The position numbers were made by a program, and so were the translations under genes. From the NCBI RefSeq assembly GCF_016862435.1, contig NZ_BOMY01000013.1:1-64000 (forward strand): a stretch of 64,000 nucleotides of DNA. Direction: 5' to 3'. Shown piece by piece: positions 1 to 7,855 of the stretch (the stretch's first letter is position 1; each line of letters begins with the position of its first letter). Origin of the DNA: Paractinoplanes tereljensis. Its GTDB lineage: Bacteria > Actinomycetota > Actinomycetes > Mycobacteriales > Micromonosporaceae. The notes beneath the pieces were generated by a model. The model did no database searches. It was not told the origin of the DNA and saw nothing but the letters and a program-made list of their open reading frames with translations.

Positions 1-200
1 GGGCCGGGCTGGGCCGGGCTGGGCCGGGCTGGGCCGGGCTGGGCCGGGCTGGGCCGGGCTGGGCCGGGCTGGGCCGGGCTGGGCTGGGCCGCGCGAGACC
101 GGGCCGCGTCGGGCCGGGCCGCGTCGGGCCAGACCGCGCTGGGCCGGACCGCATCGGGCCGGACCGCGCCGAGCCGCGCCGGGCGAGGCGGGCCGGGCCT
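1..200. repeat. G-rich 10-bp tandem repeat array
   Basis: Eight exact head-to-tail copies of GGGCCGGGCT fill positions 1-80. They decay into related units (GGGCCGCGTC, GGGCCGGACC) up to about 200. The unit is not a multiple of three and no convincing reading frame crosses it, so it is non-coding. The left edge is cut by the window, so the true copy number is unknown. Confidence 0.9.
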
Positions 201-202
201 GA

Positions 203-550
203 ATGAACGCCGAATCTCTCAGCGCAGCGCAAGGCAGGAAAGAAGGGCGCCCTCCGACCGCATGCCAGGCACGAGCGAAGGCCGAACCCCTCAGCGGGCC
301 AGCCAGGAGAGCTGGCTGCCCTCCTGGCGCGGTGCCAGGCATGCGGCCGAAGCCTCATGAACCCCGGGCCGGGCGACCAAAAGGGACTAATTCCGAGACG
401 CGGCCTCAGCGCGCGAAATGGCCGGATTCGTCGGCGTGGCGTCGAGCGCGTCGTGGCTCTGGCGATCGCCGGGTCTGGTGCCGCGCGCCGTGGGCTGGTC
501 GTTCCCCGAGGCGGGACCGGTTAGTGGCCCCGCCTGCGGGGAAGGGCCGA
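203..550. other. Intergenic stretch without a supported gene
   Basis: The long plus-strand frame here continues antisense through the gene at 551-1219 and has no ribosome site or family resemblance. An imperfect inverted pair is visible (CCGCATGCCAGGCAC near 259 and GTGCCAGGCATGCGG near 331, one mismatch). Between the arms lies a small AGCCAG/CTGGCT hairpin. It could be a terminator for a gene to the left, but no T-tract is present. Confidence 0.5.
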
Positions 551-1219
551 TCAGGGGAATTGCATGCGGCGTGGGCGGGGAATCACTGGCGGCGGGAGCG
601 GCAGGTCGTCCAGGTGGCTCCAGAGCAGGTGGCCGTTGTCGGTCGACTTGATCTCGCCGAGGCAGGCCCGGAGCAGACCGAGGTGCGGAGCTCCGGCGAA
701 ACCGGCGATTACCACCTCGGGCTTCGGATCGATCTTCGCGATCGCCGCGCAGATCTTGGCGACCTCGCGCTCGTCGACGGCGTCGAGCGGGAGTGGGGCC
801 TCGGCCTGGGAACGGCGCCACGGCGGGCCGAACCGGCGCAGCAGTTCCCGGGCGAGCCGGCCGAACGAGCGGCCGACCTCGACGTCGCGCATGGACGTCA
901 ATGCGGACTGGCCGTAGCACCACGGCACCACGACATGTCCGTTGATCACAACGAGCTGGTAGATGGACTTGGGAACACTGATGATCTCTGCGCCGGGGAG
1001 CGTGCCGAGAAACAGCACGAGCTCCTCGTAAGGAAGCGGCCATCGCGGATTCGCGATCACGCGTTCCATGGTCTGCGTCATAGCGGGGTGAGCGTTGACC
1101 TCACGGTCGATCGCGGTGCTCAACGCCTCGGGAACCCGGGTCCACAGTTCACCGGCAACCTTGTCGCCGAACTGCTCGACCACCCACTCGCTCGGACCGA
1201 CCAGAACGTCTGGGCGCAT
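551..1219 (-). CDS. Orphan hypothetical protein, 222 aa
   Basis: An ATG-started minus-strand frame with good actinobacterial third-position GC and sensible amino-acid composition. I do not recognise the family. The product looks soluble, with no signal peptide or membrane segment, and has a proline-rich C-terminal tail (LPLPPPVIPRPRR). The centre alternates hydrophobic strands (IYQLVVINGHVVVPW) with a charged helix (GRLARELLRRFG). It stands alone between the G-rich array and a long non-coding region. The competing plus-strand frames over the same bases lack a ribosome site. Confidence 0.6.
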   Translation of the reverse strand: MRPDVLVGPSEWVVEQFGDKVAGELWTRVPEALSTAIDREVNAHPAMTQTMERVIANPRWPLPYEELVLFLGTLPGAEIISVPKSIYQLVVINGHVVVPWCYGQSALTSMRDVEVGRSFGRLARELLRRFGPPWRRSQAEAPLPLDAVDEREVAKICAAIAKIDPKPEVVIAGFAGAPHLGLLRACLGEIKSTDNGHLLWSHLDDLPLPPPVIPRPRRMQFP

Positions 1220-1843
1220 TCGTTACCACCACCGTCCGTGTCGCTGGCGTTACTGCTGGCTTAGAAGAGTTCCACTTCCGGTGATCGACTGGAAGGGTCG
1301 GCTTCGGACATCGCAGAAACGCTCATGAATGAAAACGAGTGCGACGATCAGAACAGAGCCACGACGATGGAGCTGCAGGTCGGAAGGCTGCGAAACATGC
1401 AACTTGCACGGCGAACCGCGCGTGCAAGTTGCATGTCGGCTTCGAATTTCAACCCGCGTACACAGTGAATCACTCCCATATTTCAGAGTGGTGACCACCG
1501 CGCAAACATCCACTCACAGTGACGGCTGAATGCCCCTCACCTGCACAGAGACATAGACCAATCCCAAAACCTTCAAGAATGGGCGCGCTCCCATACCGCC
1601 AGCTGAGATCCACAGTGGTCACTCGATCCCCCACCAGGGGCGGTCCGGCACTGGCACCGCTGCCGCGCTCGGTACAACCCAGCTGTCAGATTTCCGTCAC
1701 GGGGCCGCAATAGCCACCACTTCGCCCGGTTAAGACCGTTTCCACGCGACGTGGACAGCACCGTCCACAAACTACTCACCCGGGAGATCGTTCTGTCCAC
1801 ATAGTGAGAGCAGAACTGATGATCAGCGCGCTACCGTGCCCGA
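1220..1843. other. Long intergenic region, less GC-rich than neighbours
   Basis: About 620 bases without a convincing gene. The short frames here are AT-richer and lack ribosome sites. It holds a perfect 16-bp-arm inverted repeat (1395-1436) and a smaller palindrome GTGGAC-6 nt-GTCCAC at 1751-1768, about 75 bases before the helicase-like gene. The promoter of the 1844-5749 cassette should lie here, but I cannot place its hexamers. Confidence 0.5.
1395..1436. repeat. Perfect inverted repeat, 16-bp arms, 10-nt loop
   Basis: The left arm ACATGCAACTTGCACG (1395-1410) is the exact reverse complement of the right arm CGTGCAAGTTGCATGT (1421-1436). The loop is GCGAACCGCG. There is no T-tract on either side, so a classic intrinsic terminator is not indicated. 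A protein-binding palindrome, a structured RNA or a mobile-element end are all possible. Confidence 0.9.
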
Positions 1844-3133
1844 GTGAGTACGAATACGCCGGCCGCCGAGGCCGGCCGGGTGATCGACGCGGTCCTGCGT
1901 GACCTGCGAACCGCCGATCATCGCGGGGTGGTGGTCGACTCGCCGCCCGGAGCGGGCAAGTCGACGCTGGTGGTGCGGGCGGCCGGCGAGCTGGCCGCCA
2001 CCGGGACGCCGCTGATGATCGTGGCGCAGACCAATGAGCAGGTCGACGACCTGGTCGAGCGGCTCGGCACGCGGTCGCCCGAGGTCACCGTGGGGCGGCT
2101 GTCGGCGGTGGATTACCAGCCGTCCGACCGGGTGAAAGAGCACCCGGCCTGCCGGGTGGGTGCGAAGGTCGCGGATCTGGGATCACCGGCGGTCACCATC
2201 GGTACGGCGGCCAAGTGGGCCACCGTGGTCGACGGCCGCTGGCCGTGGGCGATCGTCGACGAGGCGTACCAAATGCGGTCCGACGCCCTGCTCCGAGTCG
2301 CGTCCCGGTTCGAACGCGCGCTGTTCGTGGGTGACCCCGGCCAGCTCGACCCGTTCTCGACCGTCGAGGTCGACCGCTGGACCGGCCTGTCCTGGGATCC
2401 GATGCAGAGTGCGGTCGCGGTCCTGCTGCGGCACAACCCCGACCTCCCGGTGCACCGCCTGCCGGTGTCGTGGCGCCTCCCGCATTCGGCGGCGGGCGTG
2501 GTGGCCGAGGCGTTCTACCCCTTCACCGGGTTCCGGTCGGGCACCGGGCCGGGCGATCGCACGCTGGCCTTCCAGGGCGGCAGCGGTCCGCTCGACGACG
2601 TGCTCGACAGCGCCGCCGCGACCGGCTGGGGGCTGCACCGACTGGCGAAGCGGTTCACCATCCGCACCGATGCCGAGGCGGCCGCCGCCTGCGCGGCCCT
2701 GGCGGCCCGGGCGCTGGCCCGGGGCGGGGTGACCGTCTCGGAGGCGGGCGAGCGGCCGCTGACCGCGCAGCGCATCGCGATCGGGGCCGCGCACCGCGAC
2801 CAGGCCGCGGCGATCCGGGCACAGCTTCCGCCGGAGGCCACCGGCGTCACCGTCGACACCGCCAACCGGCTGCAGGGCCGGGAGTACGACTTGACGATCG
2901 TGCTGCACCCGCTCTCCGGCCGGCGCGACGCCACCGCCTTCCACCTGGAGTCGGGGCGGCTGTGCGTGCTGACCTCGAGGCACCGGCACGCGTGCGTGGT
3001 GGTGGCCCGGGACGGCATCGCGGAACTGCTCGACGAGCACCCGTCGACCGAGCCGGTGCACCTCAACGTGCCGGTGAAGTTCCCGGACGGCTGGGAGGCA
3101 AATCAGGCCATACTCTCGCATTTAAATCGATGA
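1844..3133 (+). CDS. SF1-type helicase-like P-loop NTPase
   Basis: A 429-aa protein with a Walker A loop SPPGAGKST at about residues 33-41, a Walker B/DEAx box (AIVDEAYQM, about 135-143), and C-terminal motifs TANRLQGREYD (about 339-349) and LTSRHRHA (about 374). The last two resemble SF1 motifs V and VI of UvrD/Upf1-like helicases, so it has both RecA-like halves but is short for a full helicase. Translation starts at GTG 1844 with a weak ribosome site. It opens a cassette, followed 38 bases later by a T4 beta-type gene and then a primase-polymerase gene. A role in unwinding or remodelling nucleic acid is inferred. Confidence 0.75.
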   Translation: MSTNTPAAEAGRVIDAVLRDLRTADHRGVVVDSPPGAGKSTLVVRAAGELAATGTPLMIVAQTNEQVDDLVERLGTRSPEVTVGRLSAVDYQPSDRVKEHPACRVGAKVADLGSPAVTIGTAAKWATVVDGRWPWAIVDEAYQMRSDALLRVASRFERALFVGDPGQLDPFSTVEVDRWTGLSWDPMQSAVAVLLRHNPDLPVHRLPVSWRLPHSAAGVVAEAFYPFTGFRSGTGPGDRTLAFQGGSGPLDDVLDSAAATGWGLHRLAKRFTIRTDAEAAAACAALAARALARGGVTVSEAGERPLTAQRIAIGAAHRDQAAAIRAQLPPEATGVTVDTANRLQGREYDLTIVLHPLSGRRDATAFHLESGRLCVLTSRHRHACVVVARDGIAELLDEHPSTEPVHLNVPVKFPDGWEANQAILSHLNR

Positions 3134-3171
3134 GTGTCGCTAATACGACAGGTTACCGCTACGTTGAGTGA

Positions 3172-4188
3172 ATGGCGGTCTTCACGACGGCGGGGTCCTT
3201 GCGCGACGACGCCTACCGTCCCATCCTGCGTCCACGCCGCGGTGAACTGGCGGCCCTGAGTCATCTGACAGCCGGGGATGCCGCCCGGGTAATGCCCATC
3301 CTGGAGGTGGAACCGGGGCCGAGCATCCTGCCGCTGATCCGGGAGATGCCGCCGCGCACGGGAGCGATCGCGATCGACTTCGGTGCGCTGCCGGAAGACC
3401 GGGTCGACCCGATCACCATGGCCGAGTCGTTGGCCGACCTGGGCGTAGCCATGTTGCCGGTGCTCCGCCCGTACCAAAGCAGTCGCCTGTTGAGTGACCA
3501 CGGCCGGGCCGCGCGGATGCATCTGCGCCGGGCGGTGTTGCGGCTTCAGCCGCATGCCGACGCCGGGAATCCGGCGGAGGCGACCGAGGTCACCGAGCGG
3601 TTGTTGCGCTGGTCCGGCCTGGTGGTCGAGGAGATCGACCTGTTGATCGACCTGGCCGAGACCGCCTGCGTGTCGCATGCGGACACGGTCGAGGAGCAGT
3701 GCCGGCGTGTGCTGCGGTGGGCGCGCGGGATGCCGTGGCGCTCGGTGAGCGTGGCGTCCGGCGCGATGCCGGCCAACCTCGACGATCTGCCGACCGACCT
3801 GCCGGTCACGGTGGGCCGGCTCGACGCCCGGGTGTGGGCCAGGCTGGGCGAACCAGGGATCGGGTACGCGGATTACGGCGTCACCTCGCCGGTCCGCCGG
3901 CTCGGGGTGCAGCGGCACCGGCAGCTGCCGACGCTGCGGTACACCGCCGAGCACAACTGGTGGATCTACCGCTGGTCGCGGCGCGGCGGCCGCTCCGACG
4001 ACCGCTGCCAGGACCTGTGCCGCACGCTTGTGCATTCGGCGCACTGGCCGGCCCAGGGCGCGCGGTTCTCCTGGGGCGACGCCGAGATCGCCCGGCGGGC
4101 CCGGACGGCTCGGGGCGGCGGCAGCTCGGCCAGCTGGATGTCCTGGAGCACCTCCCACCACATCGCCCACGTCCTCTCCACCCTCTGA
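3172..4188 (+). CDS. Phage T4 beta-family protein
   Basis: A 338-aa protein with the layout of the Beta_protein family (named after phage T4 beta protein). It has an N-terminal YRPILRPRRGELAAL stretch, a PILEVEP segment, repeated alpha/beta units, and the C-terminal FSWGDAEI and HHIAHVLS signatures. The family is common in small phage-like and accessory gene sets; its biochemical role is not established. It lies 38 bases after the helicase-like gene and 23 before the primase-polymerase gene, so co-transcription is likely. Confidence 0.8.
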   Translation: MAVFTTAGSLRDDAYRPILRPRRGELAALSHLTAGDAARVMPILEVEPGPSILPLIREMPPRTGAIAIDFGALPEDRVDPITMAESLADLGVAMLPVLRPYQSSRLLSDHGRAARMHLRRAVLRLQPHADAGNPAEATEVTERLLRWSGLVVEEIDLLIDLAETACVSHADTVEEQCRRVLRWARGMPWRSVSVASGAMPANLDDLPTDLPVTVGRLDARVWARLGEPGIGYADYGVTSPVRRLGVQRHRQLPTLRYTAEHNWWIYRWSRRGGRSDDRCQDLCRTLVHSAHWPAQGARFSWGDAEIARRARTARGGGSSASWMSWSTSHHIAHVLSTL

Positions 4189-4211
4189 AAAACTGTCGTA
4201 CGCTTGTTCTA

Positions 4212-5072
4212 ATGTCACTGACAGCCGCACTGGCATACGCCCGGCATGGCATCCCGGTCCTGCCGGTGCACACGCCTGACCCGAGCGGCGGCTGTTCCTG
4301 CGACAGAGGAGTCCGATGCGATCGACCCGGCAAGCACCCCCGCCTGCGGCACGGCCTGACCGACGCCAGCACCGACCCGCGCCAGATCGAGCTGTGGTGG
4401 GCCCGCTGGCCGGCCGCCAACCTCGGGCTGCGCACCGGCATCGCGATGGACGTCGCCGACATCGACTCGGCCGAGGGCTGGCACGGCCTGATCCACCTGC
4501 TCGGCGGTTCACTGCCGGCCGGCCCGCGGGTGCGCACCGGCGGCGGTGGGTGGCACCTCTGGTTCCGGCCGACCGGGTTCGGCAACCGCGTGCACCTGCT
4601 GCCCGGCCTCGACTGGCGCGGCGCGGGTGGCTACGTGGTGGCCCCGCCGTCCCGGCACGCGGGCGGCGGCGACTACCGGTGGGTGCGCCGTCCGGGTGAC
4701 GACCTGCCCGCCGGTGCGTCCGCGCTGCTGGCCCTGATCGAGGGCCCGGTCCCGTCACCCGCGCCGCACCACCCGATCACTCACCCCGACCGCTATGCGC
4801 AGGTCGCGCTGGCGGCCGAGTCCGAACGGGTGGCGGCCGCCCCGCTGGGCGCCCGCAACGACACGCTCAACCGGGCCGCGTTCGCGCTGGGCCGGCTGGT
4901 CGGGGCGGGCCTGCTCGACCCCGGCGACGTCGTCCGTGAGCTCGACACGGCCGCGCGCCGGGCCGGGCTGGGCCGGGTCGAGGTGCGGCGCACGATCCGG
5001 TCCGGGCTCACGGCGGGTCGACGGATGCCGATCGATGCCGAGTCATCGCGTGCTCCACTATTGAGGGCATGA
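4212..5072 (+). CDS. Primase-polymerase (Prim-Pol) domain protein
   Basis: The start at ATG 4212 gives 286 aa that match the bifunctional DNA primase/polymerase N-terminal family throughout. The N-terminus is ALAYARHGIPVLPVH, followed by a cysteine/histidine patch (CSCDRGVRCDRPGKHPR). The catalytic acidic pair is in MDVADIDS (about residues 79-86), and a GGGWHLWF motif supplies the family's histidine. A C-terminal helical module (GARNDTLNRAAFALGR) is typical of stand-alone members. There is no fused helicase, but the helicase-like gene two positions upstream could supply one. The stop overlaps the next start by ATGA. Confidence 0.85.
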   Translation: MSLTAALAYARHGIPVLPVHTPDPSGGCSCDRGVRCDRPGKHPRLRHGLTDASTDPRQIELWWARWPAANLGLRTGIAMDVADIDSAEGWHGLIHLLGGSLPAGPRVRTGGGGWHLWFRPTGFGNRVHLLPGLDWRGAGGYVVAPPSRHAGGGDYRWVRRPGDDLPAGASALLALIEGPVPSPAPHHPITHPDRYAQVALAAESERVAAAPLGARNDTLNRAAFALGRLVGAGLLDPGDVVRELDTAARRAGLGRVEVRRTIRSGLTAGRRMPIDAESSRAPLLRA

Positions 5073-5749
5073 CCGATCGACGAGGCTTGAAGCCTTATGA
5101 CGTGGAGGTCGCGGTGGCGGCCGGCCGGGACGAGACCTGGGAGGCCGTCACGCAGCCGGCCGTGCTGCGTCAGTGGTTCGGGTGGGACTACGACGGGCTC
5201 GACGCGGAGATCCAGCAGATCTTCGTGGACCAGGCGACGTTCCTCGCGCCGGAGCAGATGGGCTGGGCCGACGGGTCCTATCTGGAGGTCACCGGCGACG
5301 ACGACCACGCGACCGTGCGGGTGATTCGCGAGGGTTCCGGCTCGGCCGGCACCGAGCGGTTCGACGCGATCGAGGAGGGCTGGCGGGCGTTCCTGGTGCA
5401 GTTGCGGTTCCTGTTCGACCGGCGGCCGGCGGGCCGGCGCCGCACGCTCTACCTGACCGGCGAGACGACCGGGCGGCAGGCGCTGGCACTGGTCGAGGGC
5501 GGCGGCGAGTGGCAGCGGTCCGGGCCGCGGGTGGCGTGGGCGGTCGACGGCGACGGCCACCTGGTCGTGGTGGCCGGCCGGCTGCCGCTGGACGACCGCG
5601 ACGCGGGGCGGATGGAGGTGACGGTCTCGGCCTACGGCCTGGACGACGCCGCCTTCGAGACGCTGCGCGAGACCTGGACGAAGCGCTGGGCCCCGGCGGC
5701 GGCCGACGCCGACGTCACCACGGCGGCCGATTCAGCGCCGGAAAGCTGA
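5069..5749 (+). CDS. SRPBCC (AHSA1-like) domain protein
   Basis: A 226-aa soluble protein whose ATG overlaps the stop of the Prim-Pol gene (ATGA), so it is translationally coupled to it. The opening YDVEVAVAAGRDETWEAVT and WFGWDYDG segments match the first strand and helix of SRPBCC/AHSA1 ligand-binding domains, and a second related half appears to follow (about residues 130-220). Members bind hydrophobic ligands or act as Hsp90-activator-like folds. Why one is coupled to a primase is unclear. The domain call is reasonable; the ligand is unknown. Confidence 0.7.
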   Translation: MTDRRGLKPYDVEVAVAAGRDETWEAVTQPAVLRQWFGWDYDGLDAEIQQIFVDQATFLAPEQMGWADGSYLEVTGDDDHATVRVIREGSGSAGTERFDAIEEGWRAFLVQLRFLFDRRPAGRRRTLYLTGETTGRQALALVEGGGEWQRSGPRVAWAVDGDGHLVVVAGRLPLDDRDAGRMEVTVSAYGLDDAAFETLRETWTKRWAPAAADADVTTAADSAPES

Positions 5750-5842
5750 CCGGATTTTGGCAGGCAGGAACGGATGAACGGGGGGTCGATCAGGGGTTGC
5801 CGAGCGGGTAACCTGGCGAGGCTGAAGCGGCCGGGGGGCGAC

Positions 5843-7651
5843 GTGCTGCGGGGAGACTTGGTCGAGAAAGCTGCGGGTGGCGTGCTGGGAGACCCGGCCC
5901 GCCTGCGTGCCGTGGGGCGCCTCGGTCTGGGCGCGCACGCCGACGTGGCCTTCGACCGCATCGCCGACCTGGTGGAGCGTCTGGTCGACGCGCCCGTCGC
6001 GCTGGTGACCGTGCTCTCGGCCGACCGGCAGTTCCTGCCGGGTCAGGTCGGCCTGCCGGAGGCGCTGGCGTCGGCCCGGGAGATGCCGCTAACCCACTCG
6101 CTGAGCCGGCACGTCCTCGAGGCCGGGCGCATGCTTGTCGTCGAGGACGTGCGCGCCGACCCGGCCATGCGGGACAACCCGGCCGTACACGACCTCGGGG
6201 CGATCGCGTTCGCCGGGGTGCCGCTCACCGACTCGGACGGCCACGTGCTGGGCACGCTCGCCGTGATGGACCGCGAACCCCGCACCTGGACCCGCAGCGA
6301 GGTCGCGCTGCTGGTCGAGCTGGGCGAGATCTGCTCCTCGGAGCTGCGGTTACGCATCGCCCGGGAGATCGCCGACGAGGCCCGGCGGCACGCCGAGTCG
6401 GCGCACGACCAGCTCAGCCTGCTGGGCGAGCTGACCGAGACGCTGTCCGCCACGATGGACATCGACAAGGCCCTCGGCCGGCTCGGCGAGATGGTCGCGG
6501 GCCGGCTCGCCGACTGGTGCGTGGTGGCGCTGGCCGAGCCGTCCGGCATCGTCCGGCATGTCTCGGCGGCACATTTCGACCCGGCCCACGCCTCGGCCGC
6601 CGGCCGGTTGGCCCAGCTCGCCGCCGACGCGCCGCGCGAGATGAAAGCCCTGGTCGCGGCAATGCAACGCACGTCCGGGCCGATCCGCCGCGACCACGCC
6701 GACCCGAAATCGCTGCACACCCGGATGACCACCGCCGAGATCGCCGAGATCGCCGAGCGACTCGGCTTCGGCTCCTACCTGGTCGCCCCGATCACCGCCC
6801 CGGTCGGCCGCCGCACCATCGGCGTCCTGATGCTGGTCAACGGGGTCGAGCGGGGCGCGTTCGGGGAGGCCGAGGAGGGCACCGCCGCCGAGATCGGCCG
6901 CCGGGCCGGGCTGGCCGTCGACAACAGCCGCCTCTACGGCCGCCAGCGCCACGTGGCCGAGGTCCTCCAACACAGCATGCTGCCCGAACTCCCCGACATT
7001 CCGGGCATCGAGCTGCACGCCCGATACCTGCCCGCCCAGGTCGGAGCGGCGGTGGGCGGCGACTGGTACGACGCTTTCGTCCAACCCGACGGCAGCGTCA
7101 TGCTCGCCGTCGGCGACGTCTCCGGCCACGACATCGAGGCCGCCGCGACGATGGGCCAGGTCCGCAACCTGATCCGGGGCGACGCCTACGGCCGCGACGA
7201 CGAGCCGGGTCCGCTGCTGTCCCACCTCGACCGGGCGCTGCACGGGCTGAGCATGCCGGCCGCCGCCACCGCCGTGCTGACCCGGCTGCGCCGCGCCGGC
7301 GACGGCTACGACCTGACCTTCTCCAACGCCGGCCACCCGCCGCCGGTGCTGCTGCGCCCGGACGGCGAGGTCGAGGTCTGGTGGGAGACCCCCGAGCCGC
7401 TGCTCGGCCTGGTCCCCCGCGACGACCGCAGCACCCATCGCCGCCGGGTACTCCCCGGCTCGACGCTTCTGCTCTACACCGACGGCCTGGTGGAACACCC
7501 GGCCCAACTGATCGACGACGGCATCGCCCGCCTCCGCGAGGTCCTGCTGGGCAACGCCGCCCTGCCCACCGAAGACCTCTGCGCCCGCCTGCTGACCACC
7601 GTCACCCGCCGCGACGACGACATCGCCTTGCTGGTCATCCGCCTGACTTAA
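5843..7651 (+). CDS. GAF-GAF-SpoIIE (PP2C-type) phosphatase
   Basis: An N-terminal GAF domain (about residues 20-170, with VALVTVLSADRQF and IAFAGVPL) is followed by a second GAF-like domain (about 190-360). A C-terminal SpoIIE/RsbU phosphatase domain (about 370-600) carries the metal-site patterns GGDWYDAF and VGDVSGHD. Such proteins dephosphorylate STAS anti-anti-sigma factors in response to a ligand or redox signal. GTG 5843, after a G-rich ribosome site, is preferred to the upstream ATG at 5774, giving 602 aa. A possible substrate is the STAS protein at 16647, but no linkage is shown. Confidence 0.85.
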   Translation: MLRGDLVEKAAGGVLGDPARLRAVGRLGLGAHADVAFDRIADLVERLVDAPVALVTVLSADRQFLPGQVGLPEALASAREMPLTHSLSRHVLEAGRMLVVEDVRADPAMRDNPAVHDLGAIAFAGVPLTDSDGHVLGTLAVMDREPRTWTRSEVALLVELGEICSSELRLRIAREIADEARRHAESAHDQLSLLGELTETLSATMDIDKALGRLGEMVAGRLADWCVVALAEPSGIVRHVSAAHFDPAHASAAGRLAQLAADAPREMKALVAAMQRTSGPIRRDHADPKSLHTRMTTAEIAEIAERLGFGSYLVAPITAPVGRRTIGVLMLVNGVERGAFGEAEEGTAAEIGRRAGLAVDNSRLYGRQRHVAEVLQHSMLPELPDIPGIELHARYLPAQVGAAVGGDWYDAFVQPDGSVMLAVGDVSGHDIEAAATMGQVRNLIRGDAYGRDDEPGPLLSHLDRALHGLSMPAAATAVLTRLRRAGDGYDLTFSNAGHPPPVLLRPDGEVEVWWETPEPLLGLVPRDDRSTHRRRVLPGSTLLLYTDGLVEHPAQLIDDGIARLREVLLGNAALPTEDLCARLLTTVTRRDDDIALLVIRLT

Positions 7652-7855
7652 AACCATATAAATACGGGCGTCGGAAAAGTCCCGTGCGCGGGGACCGGCC
7701 ACCTGCAACGCACGCTCCGCGCCCGGCCGCCGGGCGGGCCCGGCCATTCACCCAGGCTCGCGGGCTCCGCCCGCCTCGCCCCCGCCGGCAGGCCGCGCCC
7801 CAGGCAGGCCGCGCCGCTCTGCGTCGCGGCCGGGTGGGATGTCCGGCGGGCGGGA
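7652..7855. other. Short intergenic gap between convergent genes
   Basis: About 200 bases between the phosphatase (plus) and the nuclease operon (minus). It starts AT-rich (AACCATATAAATACGGG) and then becomes very GC-rich. I see no strong hairpin followed by T residues and no small gene. Confidence 0.4.

Noticed and set aside
1..200. CRISPR array
   Set aside because: The 10-bp units are head to tail without spacers and no cas genes are present; the Cas4-like nuclease at 9441-10466 is an orphan.
203..1264. 353-aa plus-strand open frame
   Set aside because: It is antisense to the better-supported gene at 551-1219, has no ribosome site and a composition typical of GC-rich shadow frames.
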